From the NCBI GenBank assembly GCA_016787225.1, contig JAEUUY010000008.1:62001-126000 (forward strand): a DNA stretch of 64,000 bases, in the 5' to 3' direction. Within the stretch, counting starts at the first letter, position 1; every line of letters starts with the position of its first letter. Positions 28,160-37,686 of this stretch are shown in pieces. The notes beneath the pieces were generated by a model that was not told where the DNA came from, made no database searches, and saw nothing but the letters and a program-made list of their open reading frames with translations. The position numbers were made by a program, and so were the translations under genes. This stretch comes from Chitinophagales bacterium (GTDB lineage: Bacteria; Bacteroidota; Bacteroidia; Chitinophagales; JADJOU01).

Positions 28160-28756
28160 ATGAAGTATCCTGTCATGGAGCATTTTTATACCTTACAAGG
28201 CGAAGGTTATTGGTCGGGGCATGCGGCTTATTTTATTCGTCTGGCTGGATGTGATGTAGGCTGTACCTGGTGCGATGTCAAAGAAAGCTGGGATGAGACA
28301 AATCATTCCTCTTTTTCTATAGAAGAAATAAAGACTTGGTTAGAAAATTGTCCAGCATCTATTGTGGTTATCACTGGTGGTGAACCCACCTTATATCATC
28401 TGGAAGCGTTAACTTCTATGATAAAAAGTATGGGCAAACGCACCCATATAGAAACCTCAGGAACGAATGAATTAACGGGGATATGGGATTGGATCACCTT
28501 TTCACCAAAGCGGTTTAAGAAACCTATAGAAGAATATTTACAGTGTTCTAATGAACTAAAAGTAATCGTAGCTCATAAAAATGATTTGAGATGGGCTCTC
28601 GAATTTGAACCAAAATTATCTGCGAATACTCGATTGTTTATTCAACCTGAATGGGAGGTTCGAACAGAAATGGAACCACTATGTATTCAATTTGTGAAAG
28701 AAAATCCCAGATGGAATCTCTCATTGCAGACACATAAATATCTAGGTATAGACTAG
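28160..28756 (+). CDS. queE: 7-carboxy-7-deazaguanine synthase QueE
   Basis: A radical SAM enzyme that makes 7-carboxy-7-deazaguanine from carboxytetrahydropterin in queuosine (preQ0) synthesis. The Fe-S cluster motif CxxxCxxC is at residues 31, 35 and 38 (CDVGCTWC), preceded by FYTLQGEG, typical of QueE. ITGGEPTLY follows near residue 75. The 198-residue length is normal for the compact type. It starts 11 bp after the cytochrome assembly gene, and its stop overlaps the stop of folD on the other strand. Confidence 0.92.
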   Translation: MKYPVMEHFYTLQGEGYWSGHAAYFIRLAGCDVGCTWCDVKESWDETNHSSFSIEEIKTWLENCPASIVVITGGEPTLYHLEALTSMIKSMGKRTHIETSGTNELTGIWDWITFSPKRFKKPIEEYLQCSNELKVIVAHKNDLRWALEFEPKLSANTRLFIQPEWEVRTEMEPLCIQFVKENPRWNLSLQTHKYLGID

Positions 28757-29637
28757 GAGGTCTGTGTTAAAGTTTTCTTCCTAGCTTGCAGCGTATTGAA
28801 TAATAACATGGTCACTGTCATAGGACCTACTCCACCAGGCACAGGAGTGATATATGAGCATTTCGGGGCTACGCTATCGTAATCAACATCTCCTTCGAGG
28901 TGAAAACCCTTTTCAGAATCATCAGCTACACGTGTTATTCCCACATCAATAACAACAGCTCCCTCTTTCACCATATCAGCGGTTACCATTTTGGGTTTAC
29001 CTATAGCCACGATGAGGATATCTGCTTCGCGGGTATAATTTTCAATGTTTTTAGTATGAGAATTTAAGATAGTAACGGTACAATTACCTACTTGGCTATT
29101 CTGTCCTAGCATAATTCCAATGGGCTTTCCTACAATATTGCTTCGCCCAATAACTATACAATGCTTGCCCTTGGTGTCGATATGATATCTTTCCAGCATT
29201 TTTATAATGCCAAACGGAGTAGCAGGCTTAAAGCCATCAAGTCCTAAGGTCATAAGCCCAATACTGTGAGGTGTAAATCCATCTACATCCTTCTCAGGTT
29301 TTATCTTTAATAAAATTTTGTTTTCATCGATATGCTTTGGCAGGGGGAGTTGAATAATAAAACCATCTACTGATTCATCTTTATTGAGGTCTTCAATAAT
29401 TGCTATTAGCTCATTCTCGGACAAAGAGGCATCTTTCCTAATTTCAGAAGACTTAAAACCACATTCCTTGCAGCTTCTGATTTTATTATTGACATAAGTC
29501 TGACTAGCTCCATCATCACCTACAAGTATTGCCACGAGATGTGGAGGTCTATGTCCTTGGCTGATTAGCTCGTCTACTTCTGCCTTGATTTCGTTCTTTA
29601 TCTTTTTAGATAATTCTTGTCCATTTAGAATTTGCAT
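28753..29637 (-). CDS. folD: Bifunctional methylenetetrahydrofolate dehydrogenase/cyclohydrolase FolD
   Basis: Cytosolic one-carbon enzyme that interconverts 5,10-methylene-THF and 10-formyl-THF using NADP. The active-site Tyr48 and Lys52 lie in TYVNNKIRSC, the family loop DGFIIQLPLP is near residue 93, and the nucleotide-binding motif GRSNIVGKP lies near 165. The C-terminal PVPGGVGPMT is complete. Length is 294 residues. It lies 13 bp downstream of purA on the same strand and likely shares its transcript, which links folate-dependent and purine steps. Confidence 0.96.
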   Translation of the reverse strand: MQILNGQELSKKIKNEIKAEVDELISQGHRPPHLVAILVGDDGASQTYVNNKIRSCKECGFKSSEIRKDASLSENELIAIIEDLNKDESVDGFIIQLPLPKHIDENKILLKIKPEKDVDGFTPHSIGLMTLGLDGFKPATPFGIIKMLERYHIDTKGKHCIVIGRSNIVGKPIGIMLGQNSQVGNCTVTILNSHTKNIENYTREADILIVAIGKPKMVTADMVKEGAVVIDVGITRVADDSEKGFHLEGDVDYDSVAPKCSYITPVPGGVGPMTVTMLLFNTLQARKKTLTQTS

Positions 29638-29650
29638 ATCTTCAAAATTT

Positions 29651-30913
29651 TTAAGCTAATTCAAACAACTCTTCTCTTCCAGGTCCTACAGAAACTAGAT
29701 TGGCTTTTACCCCAATTTTTCTCTCTAGCAAAGTAACATAGTCTTTGACATTGTCATTTAATGTTGAGAATTGGTTACCTATTTCAATATTAGTATTCCA
29801 ACCATTTACAAATTCTAGTTTTGGTTTAATATCCTCAGTGAGATATGAGGGCATCTCCTTGGTAGGTCCTGAGGAAGTTTCATATTGGTCACAATATCCA
29901 ATGCTTTCAAAATTATTAAGTACATCGATCTTGGTGATACATAATTTGGTCACACCATTGAGCATACAGGCGTAGCGAAGCGCAACGAAATCTATCCATC
30001 CACAGCGTCTTGGACGACCTGTAGTAGCTCCGAATTCCCCTCCTTCTTTACGTAGCTTTTCACCTATTTCGTCATGTAATTCTGTAGGAAATGGACCAGA
30101 ACCTACTCTGGTACAATAAGCTTTGGTTATACCATATACTTCCTTAATTTTTTGTGGAGCTACACCGAGACCAGCGCATACACCGCCAGTAATAGTATTC
30201 GATGAGGTGACGAATGGGTAAGTGCCATAATCTATGTCTAGCATAGCACCTTGTGCACCTTCTGCCAATATTTTTTTTCCTTCATTTAACCTAGCATTGA
30301 CATATTGTTCGCAGTCGATAAAGGAATACTTCTTTAAATCTTCGAGGCTTTGTAACCATTCGTTTTCCTTAGATAAATCAGCTTGGCAACCCATAGAGGC
30401 TATCATTTCTAGGTGTTTATCCCTAAGAGTTATATATTTTTCTTTAAAATTTGAAGAGAAGATTTCTCCAATTTTCAGTGCATTACGACCAGTTCTATCC
30501 ATATAAGCTGGTGAGATACCACGAAGGGTACTACCTATTTTAGCATCACCTCTTTTTTGTTCTGAAGCCTTATCTAGCTCTATATGAGTGGGAAGAATTA
30601 AGCTAGCCTTTTTAGCAATAAATAGTTTTGAAATGATATCGACACCCGCTGCCTCTAAGGTCTTTATTTCTCCTAATAATGTAATTGGGTTGATAACTAC
30701 TCCATTGCCTATAATGTTTCCGATTTTATCATGAAAAATGCCCGAAGGAATCGTGTGCAATACAAATTTATCTCCATTGAGATAAATTGTATGGCCTGCA
30801 TTTGGTCCACCTTGATATCGTGCTATAAAATCATATTTAGGCGCCAGGAAATCAACGATTTTACCCTTGCCCTCATCGCCCCATTGGAGGCCGAGAAGTA
30901 CATCTACACTCAT
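29651..30913 (-). CDS. purA: Adenylosuccinate synthase
   Basis: Catalyses GTP-dependent formation of adenylosuccinate from IMP and aspartate, the first committed step to AMP. The N-terminal GDEGKGK loop (residues 12-18, with catalytic Asp13) and GPNAGHTI (His41 region) are intact. The signatures GRPRRCGWIDFVALRYA and the C-terminal SVGPGREELFEL are typical. At 420 residues it is full length. folD follows closely downstream. Confidence 0.97.
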   Translation of the reverse strand: MSVDVLLGLQWGDEGKGKIVDFLAPKYDFIARYQGGPNAGHTIYLNGDKFVLHTIPSGIFHDKIGNIIGNGVVINPITLLGEIKTLEAAGVDIISKLFIAKKASLILPTHIELDKASEQKRGDAKIGSTLRGISPAYMDRTGRNALKIGEIFSSNFKEKYITLRDKHLEMIASMGCQADLSKENEWLQSLEDLKKYSFIDCEQYVNARLNEGKKILAEGAQGAMLDIDYGTYPFVTSSNTITGGVCAGLGVAPQKIKEVYGITKAYCTRVGSGPFPTELHDEIGEKLRKEGGEFGATTGRPRRCGWIDFVALRYACMLNGVTKLCITKIDVLNNFESIGYCDQYETSSGPTKEMPSYLTEDIKPKLEFVNGWNTNIEIGNQFSTLNDNVKDYVTLLERKIGVKANLVSVGPGREELFELA

Positions 30914-30950
30914 AATTGGTATTAAGGTGTAAATCTAAGCTAATAAAAAT

Positions 30951-32987
30951 TTATTCTACTTCTAGACTTTTCACACCCTGTTGATTCTTCACAGGTTGCT
31001 GATTATTAATGGATTCTTTTGCAGGCGGAGCAGTCTCTACAGCTGGCTGGGTTATCTCTTCTTGTTTGGGCTCTGGTTCCTTTGCCTTAAAATCTGCTGG
31101 AGGGTCATTAGGATTTACACGTCCTTTACCCATTATTTCCAAAATTTTAAACTCTGTACGTCTATTTTTTTCATGTTGTTCTTCAGTGCAATTTACACCA
31201 TCCACACATTCATTGATCAATTTGGTCTCGCCATAACCCTTAGCTACCATTTGATTAGCATAAACTCCATTGTTGGTTAAAAATTTAACAATATGCTCAG
31301 AGCGCTTTTGTGAGAGTTCTTGATTAGCTGCACTTTCACCTCTACAGTCTGTGTGTGAGCTTAACTCGATTTTAATATCTCTATTCTTCTTTAGTAATGT
31401 TGCTAGTTTGGTCAGTTGGGGTACAGCAGAAGTGGGGATTTCATACTTGGCAACTTCATAATTTATCTTATCAATACCTATAATGTTGTCCAATTCTTTT
31501 TTGTATAGCTCTATTACAACTGTTTTTTTGAATCCGTCGTAGTAGAATAAGTTATTAAGATAGAAATCATGAGTCGCTTCTACATCAAAGTCATTACAGC
31601 CTTCTACCAATAAATGAATTTCCCCATTCTCATCCGAGATATCTTGATAGACCCTACCATCTAGCTTGACAGTCATTTTAAGATCGGTATTTGGGATTCT
31701 CTCCCTCGTTTTTTTATCTACGACTATTATCTTAAAGTTCTTAACAGGATCCTTACATACTTTATTATTTTCATAACTAAATGAATATACATCGTCCCCT
31801 CCTTTGCCATCACTAGTTCTATTCGAAGAGAAAAATCCTTCCGTGCCATAATCATCACTGAATGTGAGGGCATAGTCGTCATCATGACTATTAAATGGAG
31901 GCCCAAGGTTAATGGGTTTTTTGAATGCGTGAGACCTTGTCTTTTCTGATTTGTTTAGATCCAAGCCACCCATAATGGAGTGACCAGTTGAAGCAAAATA
32001 TAAAGTAGTACCTTGAGGATTGATATATGGGTAAAGTTCGTCTCCAGCGGTATTAACTTTATTCCCTAAATTAATGGGATATCCCCAGGTACCATCTTCT
32101 AATTTCATACATCTATAAATATCAGCACCACCTTGACCTCCTGGTTTATCAGATACAAAATAGAGCATTTCTCCATCTTGGGTTACACAGGCTTGACCTA
32201 CAGAAAACAAAGGATTGTTATATGGGAACTCTGTCACATTTATCAATTGAAAATTATCATTTAGGCTACCAATAATTATTCTTGATATTTTGTTACCATT
32301 TGGGTCTACAATTGTTCTCGTAATATAAACTTTGTCTTCTACCTGATCATAGTGTGAAATTACATCATATTCATTTGGCAATTTAGGTCCAATGCTTATA
32401 TACCTTGGTCTTCCTCTTCCTGTATCCATGTAATCAATTACATAAGGAGCGAACGACTTTTTTGTAGCTTTTCGGTCATAGGTGAAATCACTATTGACAA
32501 ATTTAAAATTGTCAAAATAGGTTATACCACCATACTCATTATTTACAGAGTTAAAGTGCACACTTTTTTCAAAATATACTGGATCTGCCATTTTCATCTT
32601 TTCTGCGGTATCCATTTTAGCTATCAAGTCAGACTTTTTAAATCTGGTTAAATATTCATTGGCTATGGTTCTAGCTAAATCTATATCCCCGTTTTCATAG
32701 AGACAGGAAAAATAATTCAATATATGTTTTTCACTTAAAGGACCTTCTAATAAGGCTGTTTCATAATACATCAGGGCTTTCTCATATTTTTGAATATAGC
32801 AAAAGGCATCGGCTAAATCTAAAGCTACAGGGCGTGAGGGATTTCTCTGATAAACCGGTTCTAGATTTAGGATAGTATTATTATGCTTTATTTTTTCTAA
32901 TCCAAACTCACCTTTTCTATTCTCCAATTGTGAATGACAGACTGCTTGTACTAAAAGTATTGATAAGCTAAATAAAAAAATTCTCAT
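30951..32987 (-). CDS. porE: PorE-like OmpA-family protein (TPR, PD40 propeller, CRD, OmpA)
   Basis: A 678-residue exported protein with the domain order known for PorE, a T9SS protein that anchors to peptidoglycan. A signal peptide covers residues 1-18. TPR-like helices span about 45-120 (DAFCYIQKYEKALMYYETAL). A PD40/WD40 propeller with blades such as LYFVSDKPGGQGGADIYRC follows. A carboxypeptidase-regulatory-like domain lies near 410-500. An OmpA_C domain ends the fold (near 530-620; ELSSHTDCRGESAANQELS with peptidoglycan-binding Asp and Arg). The tail is Pro/Glu/Gln-rich. Other OmpA proteins of gliding bacteria share this layout, so the gene-level call is moderate. A shorter paralogue lies immediately upstream in the same operon. 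Confidence 0.78.
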   Translation of the reverse strand: MRIFLFSLSILLVQAVCHSQLENRKGEFGLEKIKHNNTILNLEPVYQRNPSRPVALDLADAFCYIQKYEKALMYYETALLEGPLSEKHILNYFSCLYENGDIDLARTIANEYLTRFKKSDLIAKMDTAEKMKMADPVYFEKSVHFNSVNNEYGGITYFDNFKFVNSDFTYDRKATKKSFAPYVIDYMDTGRGRPRYISIGPKLPNEYDVISHYDQVEDKVYITRTIVDPNGNKISRIIIGSLNDNFQLINVTEFPYNNPLFSVGQACVTQDGEMLYFVSDKPGGQGGADIYRCMKLEDGTWGYPINLGNKVNTAGDELYPYINPQGTTLYFASTGHSIMGGLDLNKSEKTRSHAFKKPINLGPPFNSHDDDYALTFSDDYGTEGFFSSNRTSDGKGGDDVYSFSYENNKVCKDPVKNFKIIVVDKKTRERIPNTDLKMTVKLDGRVYQDISDENGEIHLLVEGCNDFDVEATHDFYLNNLFYYDGFKKTVVIELYKKELDNIIGIDKINYEVAKYEIPTSAVPQLTKLATLLKKNRDIKIELSSHTDCRGESAANQELSQKRSEHIVKFLTNNGVYANQMVAKGYGETKLINECVDGVNCTEEQHEKNRRTEFKILEIMGKGRVNPNDPPADFKAKEPEPKQEEITQPAVETAPPAKESINNQQPVKNQQGVKSLEVE

Positions 32988-33011
32988 TATGTAGGTATTT
33001 TATAAACTAAT

Positions 33012-34481
33012 TTATTTTTTTCTAAAATCGATATTGTCCTCTTCGCTACTTGTAGGTGCCAAATTCTTATTGTCTTCTACTTTTTTCTTTTGAGAGAAAT
33101 CTACAGAGTCATCCTGATTGTTTTCTTCTTCCTCTTGGGTCCCTGTATTAGCTTTTATAGTTGTTACTTTCCGGTTAGGATTATCTGTATTAGAATTCGT
33201 TTTTGTCGATTTTGGTTTACCCTCTGTTTTGAATTTATAAATATCAACACCACCCAAACCATCTAATCTACTTGAACTAAAAAATCCTTCTTCACCATTT
33301 TCGTCAGTAAATATGATAGCAAAATCATCTTTATTACTATTGAAAGGTGCTCCTAAATTAGTAGGCTTACTAAAAACATTAGCTCTAGATCTGCTTGATT
33401 TTACCAAATCTAGACCCCCAAAAATTGAATTTCCAGATGTAGAAAAATAAAGTGTATTTCCACGTGGATTTATGTATGGAAACATTTCGTCTCCATTGGA
33501 GTTAACCTCTTTGCCAAGGTTAATTGGTGCTCCCCATGTGCCATCTTCTAACTTCATACAACGATAAATATCAGTTCCACCAAATCCCCCCGGCATGTCC
33601 GATACAAAATATAATGTTTGACCATCATTAGATACACAAGCGTGTCCCACAGAATGCGTAGGACTATTATACTTAAATTCTTCTAAAGGTCCAAGTTTAA
33701 ATAAGGCATCAATTTTAGCCGTATATATTTTCATTGTGGTACCACTATTTAATATGTTGTTTAGATTGAATCGAATTGCTGTATTCTGGGTAATGTATAC
33801 TCTTCTATCTACAGGGTCAAAATGTGTAATTGTGTACAAGAATTTGTCATTATTTATAAGTGTGTAGAACTTGGAGTTTTCATCTTGTTCTACCCTCAGA
33901 CTTACTGCGTATGGGTTCATATATTTACTCGCTACAGTTATATCTCGCTGATCTGGTCGGTAGTCACTATTTAGAATTCTATAGTCTGCGAAAAGTGGAT
34001 ATAACCCATATTCATTATTCTTTGAATTCATGGCTAAATAATTTTCTACAATTACGGGTTTTGCTTTGCTAAGTTTTTCTAAACTATCCATTTTGGCCTT
34101 CAAATGCATTTTACCGAATTTGGTGTAGAATTCTTTTGAAACGCTAAGAGCTGCGTTTAAGTCACCAAATTCAAACAAGGCAGCAAAGTAGTTTGCCATT
34201 TCTTTTTCGTTTAGTGGTCCTATCTCCAAGGCATATTCATAATATGAAATTGCTTTTTTGAATCGCTTGATATATAGAAAGGCATCTGCTAGTTGAATCG
34301 CCATTTCTTTGGTCGGGTCACGCTGAAATAGTGGCTCTAATTTGCTTATGTTTTCAATTACCTCTTGTCTTTCTTGATTGGAGAATCCAGTTTGATAGAT
34401 TTGAGGTTGTGAATATCCAAATAAGTTTAGACAAGTAAAAACTATGATATATAAATATTTTCCACTATAAATTTTGCTCAT
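33012..34481 (-). CDS. TPR-PD40 propeller protein, paralogue of the PorE-like protein without OmpA domain
   Basis: A 489-residue exported protein (signal peptide about 1-24). It shares the TPR helices (LADAFLYIKRFKKAISYYEY) and PD40 blades (LYFVSDMPGGFGGTDIYRC, GEEGFFSSSRLDGLGGVDIY) with its downstream neighbour. It stops after the propeller and ends in a charged, low-complexity tail rich in Asn, Glu, Asp and Lys. It therefore lacks the CRD and peptidoglycan-binding domain. The gap to the neighbour is only 24 bp, so co-expression and a shared complex are likely. Origin by tandem duplication with domain loss, or a split of roles, is inference. Confidence 0.8.
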   Translation of the reverse strand: MSKIYSGKYLYIIVFTCLNLFGYSQPQIYQTGFSNQERQEVIENISKLEPLFQRDPTKEMAIQLADAFLYIKRFKKAISYYEYALEIGPLNEKEMANYFAALFEFGDLNAALSVSKEFYTKFGKMHLKAKMDSLEKLSKAKPVIVENYLAMNSKNNEYGLYPLFADYRILNSDYRPDQRDITVASKYMNPYAVSLRVEQDENSKFYTLINNDKFLYTITHFDPVDRRVYITQNTAIRFNLNNILNSGTTMKIYTAKIDALFKLGPLEEFKYNSPTHSVGHACVSNDGQTLYFVSDMPGGFGGTDIYRCMKLEDGTWGAPINLGKEVNSNGDEMFPYINPRGNTLYFSTSGNSIFGGLDLVKSSRSRANVFSKPTNLGAPFNSNKDDFAIIFTDENGEEGFFSSSRLDGLGGVDIYKFKTEGKPKSTKTNSNTDNPNRKVTTIKANTGTQEEEENNQDDSVDFSQKKKVEDNKNLAPTSSEEDNIDFRKK

Positions 34482-34600
34482 ACTGCTAGGTTAATATAAA
34501 GATATAATTGATTTTTTTGAATAATTAATTATACAAAATGCATTACAAAAATAAACAAATTTTATTTTATGTATGCATAATAATTTTATTTATTTACTAC

Positions 34601-34742
34601 TCTAATACCAATAGCGGTTTTAAAATGGTCCAACCCATTTTAAAACCTTGCTATGGTAAATGCCGTAGCTGTATTTGTTTAGTGCAATGAGCCATGCGAC
34701 ATTGGACTATTACTAATACGCTTACGGTATAAGTGCTATACC
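34601..34742. repeat. Palindromic dispersed repeat, copy B
   Basis: Nearly identical to copy A at 23921 over the first 130 bp. The first hairpin is kept, with the loop changed from GGTTCAACC to GGTCCAACC. The right end differs: instead of the long second arm it has GGTATAAGTGCTATACC, a shorter palindrome. It lies between two minus-strand genes, in a gap without open frames. Confidence 0.8.
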
Positions 34743-34773
34743 TAATTATATGTATTTGATTTTGAGTTGACAT

Positions 34774-34810
34774 TAAAAAGCCTCCCCCTGTTGTTCACAG
34801 GAAGAGGCTT
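34774..34810 (-). terminator. Terminator of the TonB receptor gene
   Basis: On the minus strand AAGCCTC pairs with GAGGCTT, with an inner CCTGTG/CACAGG pairing, followed by TTTTT. Confidence 0.85.
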
Positions 34811-34848
34811 CTATTATTAACTAAATCTAAATTATTCGCACTAAAAGC

Positions 34849-37056
34849 TTAGAAGCTAGCTCTTAGTGTTAGTCTGAGATTTCTGCCGGGTGAAGATATT
34901 CCAGAAGCAAAAACTCTATAATGAGTGTCGAATATATTCTCTAAAGCGGCCTGCAAGGTTATATTTTTATGAATATCATACGACGTTCTTAAATTTAAAA
35001 TTTGCCAAGCAGGAGTATATCCATTGACAGGGTCAGCCGATTTGTCGATATTATCCTCACCTGTCGTAGCATAATCTTCTGAATTTTTAGCTCCATTCAT
35101 AAGCATGGATAACTCAACTTGTCCTTTCTCTAAAATATATTTTAAAGCAAATCTTCCTGACATTGGAGGAATATGGTCTAAGGGTTGCTCTTTAGCAGCA
35201 TTATTCGCTCGAAATCTTCCATAAGTAAAGTTGACATTACCGTTTAGCTCCCAGTTTTTATGTGGTGCAAATTTAAAAGCTCCATAAGCCCCTAATAAAT
35301 TAGCTGTAGCCGCATTGCCCAATCGCTGGTAGGTATATTTCACCCCATTGATTGTTTCGGTGCTCTGACCATTGACTGTTGTCGCTTCATTGACAATGTA
35401 GTCTTGCACACGTGTATAATATCCTCCAAATTCTATGGAACAATTCTCTGTTAATTTATTCATTGAATTAATTTCATAATTCATACTCAATTCAGGTTTG
35501 ACATTAGGATCATTGACCTGAATCCACGATACATTATCAAAAACTTTAGTGACATCATCAAGATTTGGCGTGCGATATCCTGTACTAAAGTTTAAAGCAA
35601 TTTTATTCTTTTTGGTCGGCATAAGGCTTAAACCTGCATTGAAAGAGTATCCATGATTTGAGATATCAAATGACCCATACTTTCGATTCGTATCGGTGAC
35701 GGTTGATGCTATCGTATTGTACGAATATCTCGCCCCAAGATTGATATATGCTACATCCTTAGATACCTGCCAGATGTCTTGAATGTATGCGGCATAGCTT
35801 CCAGTGCGTGACCCACCATCGGGATAGCGGGAAGATGCATAACTACTGGCTCCGGTAACGATATTAAATCTTTTGACCGAGCTAGCTACCCAGTTATTAT
35901 TTAACTCTATACCATAGGTCAGTTGATGTTGATTTATCATTTTATATAAATCAAAATTGATAGAAGCTACATCTACGTTTTCCATTTGCGATCGAAGGTT
36001 ATTGTTACCGAAATTTCGTGTATTTCTGCTTTCCTTATAGTTTTGGTAGGCCGCTGTCAATCGAAAATTGTCAGAAAAAATAAAATTTCCATTGTGAGAG
36101 AGTGTATAGGCTGCCATCAATCGGGCTTCAGGGCCATAATACCATTCTGCACTGGTAAATCTATTGCTAACAGGATTGGCATCTATAATGCGATTATTCG
36201 TTTTTTCTGTAAGTCTGTCATACCTATTGACGTCGCTAGAGTTTGAATATTGAAAATTTATCAAGTGATTGGTATTAGCATTGGGTTGAAATAAAAACTT
36301 TTGCAAAATATTGTATTGTGAATACGCAGAGCCTACTTGTTCATTAGGATTCGGATTAAGCGTCATGACATCTACTCCATTGATTCGCTCGGCATAATAG
36401 ATCCTCTTTCCCCAGTTTCCGTAGCGAGGGTCACGAATATTGCCAGCAATGACATTACCGAAATCGGTATATGTAAAGCTCGTAAGTGAAGCCCATTTCT
36501 CACGACCATAGTTAAGGGTAAATCCACCTGTTTTTTCATTCTGAGCACTTGCGTATCGTACAAAGGCGTCTCCACTAAAACCTTTTCCTATCTTTGGTTT
36601 CAGAGTCATAAAATTTAAAACTCCACCTAAAGCATCACTACCGTATAAGGTAGAACCTGCGCCATAGAATACTTCTAAACGTTCTAGCTGTCCATTGTCC
36701 ACACGTAAAACGTTCTGAAGATGACCACCTCTAAAAATAGCGGTATTCATACGGACACCATCTACCACTATTCCGATTCTATTAGCTTCAAAGCCTCGAA
36801 TAATAGGACTTCCGCCGCCATTCTGGCTTTGCTGTACGGTTATCATACCCGTATTCTGAAGAGCATCACCTGTGTTTCCGGCAGAATTAAATCTCAATTC
36901 CTTTTTTGTTACAATGTCTATGGTTTGTGAAATTTCCTGTTTTTCAGTTTCTTTTTTTGCACCCGATATGACGATTTCTTTGATTTGTTTTGATTCCTGT
37001 GCAATGGACTGCAAGGATATAAATAGGGTTGATATATAAATAATTGTTTTTTTCAT
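34849..37056 (-). CDS. TonB-dependent outer-membrane receptor
   Basis: A 735-residue outer-membrane receptor for energy-dependent uptake of a bound nutrient. A signal peptide (about 1-19) is followed directly by the plug domain (SPIIRGFEANRIGIVVDGVRM, then GAGSTLYGSDALGGVLNF) and a 22-strand barrel ending in the usual aromatic ...LTLRASF. There is no N-terminal carboxypeptidase-like domain, so it is not SusC-type. The plug resembles receptors for haem, haemoglobin and siderophores; the substrate is not determined. It is the last gene of a probable three-gene minus-strand operon (37971 to 34849) and is followed by a clear terminator. Confidence 0.88.
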   Translation of the reverse strand: MKKTIIYISTLFISLQSIAQESKQIKEIVISGAKKETEKQEISQTIDIVTKKELRFNSAGNTGDALQNTGMITVQQSQNGGGSPIIRGFEANRIGIVVDGVRMNTAIFRGGHLQNVLRVDNGQLERLEVFYGAGSTLYGSDALGGVLNFMTLKPKIGKGFSGDAFVRYASAQNEKTGGFTLNYGREKWASLTSFTYTDFGNVIAGNIRDPRYGNWGKRIYYAERINGVDVMTLNPNPNEQVGSAYSQYNILQKFLFQPNANTNHLINFQYSNSSDVNRYDRLTEKTNNRIIDANPVSNRFTSAEWYYGPEARLMAAYTLSHNGNFIFSDNFRLTAAYQNYKESRNTRNFGNNNLRSQMENVDVASINFDLYKMINQHQLTYGIELNNNWVASSVKRFNIVTGASSYASSRYPDGGSRTGSYAAYIQDIWQVSKDVAYINLGARYSYNTIASTVTDTNRKYGSFDISNHGYSFNAGLSLMPTKKNKIALNFSTGYRTPNLDDVTKVFDNVSWIQVNDPNVKPELSMNYEINSMNKLTENCSIEFGGYYTRVQDYIVNEATTVNGQSTETINGVKYTYQRLGNAATANLLGAYGAFKFAPHKNWELNGNVNFTYGRFRANNAAKEQPLDHIPPMSGRFALKYILEKGQVELSMLMNGAKNSEDYATTGEDNIDKSADPVNGYTPAWQILNLRTSYDIHKNITLQAALENIFDTHYRVFASGISSPGRNLRLTLRASF

Positions 37057-37146
37057 TTTAAATATAAATTAAATGCACACTGCTCTTAAGTAATTTGACT
37101 CAAGGCAGAATTAAATATTAATAATAAGTGATAAAGGAAAAACTAT

Positions 37147-37683
37147 TTAAAACTCTGGTGGAGGAGACTCCAAGAGCAAATGCCCATTATGAATGGATGC
37201 TATAATATTTATTTGAGTTATAGTTTTGACTAATAAAAATTTAAAAAAATGAAAGGACTCTAATTCTTCGAATATTAGGTTTTTTAGAAATAAAAACAAG
37301 GATTTGGAAAATTCTGATTGAATAGGATTTTGCGAGAAAAAGTTGGCTAAACTCGCATACATTTTTCGCTTCAATTCGGACTCTTTATGGTCGCGATAGC
37401 ATATGTATATGAGAGAATCCGAATAAGAAATATCTGAAATAATATCATACATCTCGCCGCCAATTTCGATCTCACTGTCTTTGACATGAAAAATAATATC
37501 CTTTCTGTTTGATAGATCAGTCTTATGAAATCTCAAGGTGAGGGTATGACTTGGATCTATCCTAGCTAACAGTTCTTTTTTGATGGACTTTTTGAGCTGC
37601 TTTATCTCTAGACGCAAACCTACAAACTCTGCAAATGGAAGAGCTAGAATAGCAAACAGAAAGAAAACTAGTATTTTTTTCAA
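37147..37683 (-). CDS. Uncharacterised exported or membrane-anchored protein
   Basis: A 178-residue protein that I do not recognise. It starts with TTG, three bases after the stop of the upstream gene, so translation is probably coupled. The N-terminal hydrophobic stretch (MKKILVFFLFAILALPFAEF) is a signal peptide or anchor, followed by a Lys/Glu-rich segment. The C-terminal part has another hydrophobic patch and ends in SPPPEF. Its place between a DUF1232-like gene and a TonB receptor suggests an envelope role, but no function can be given. Confidence 0.6.
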   Translation of the reverse strand: MKKILVFFLFAILALPFAEFVGLRLEIKQLKKSIKKELLARIDPSHTLTLRFHKTDLSNRKDIIFHVKDSEIEIGGEMYDIISDISYSDSLIYICYRDHKESELKRKMYASLANFFSQNPIQSEFSKSLFLFLKNLIFEELESFHFFKFLLVKTITQINIIASIHNGHLLLESPPPEF

Positions 37684-37686
37684 ACT

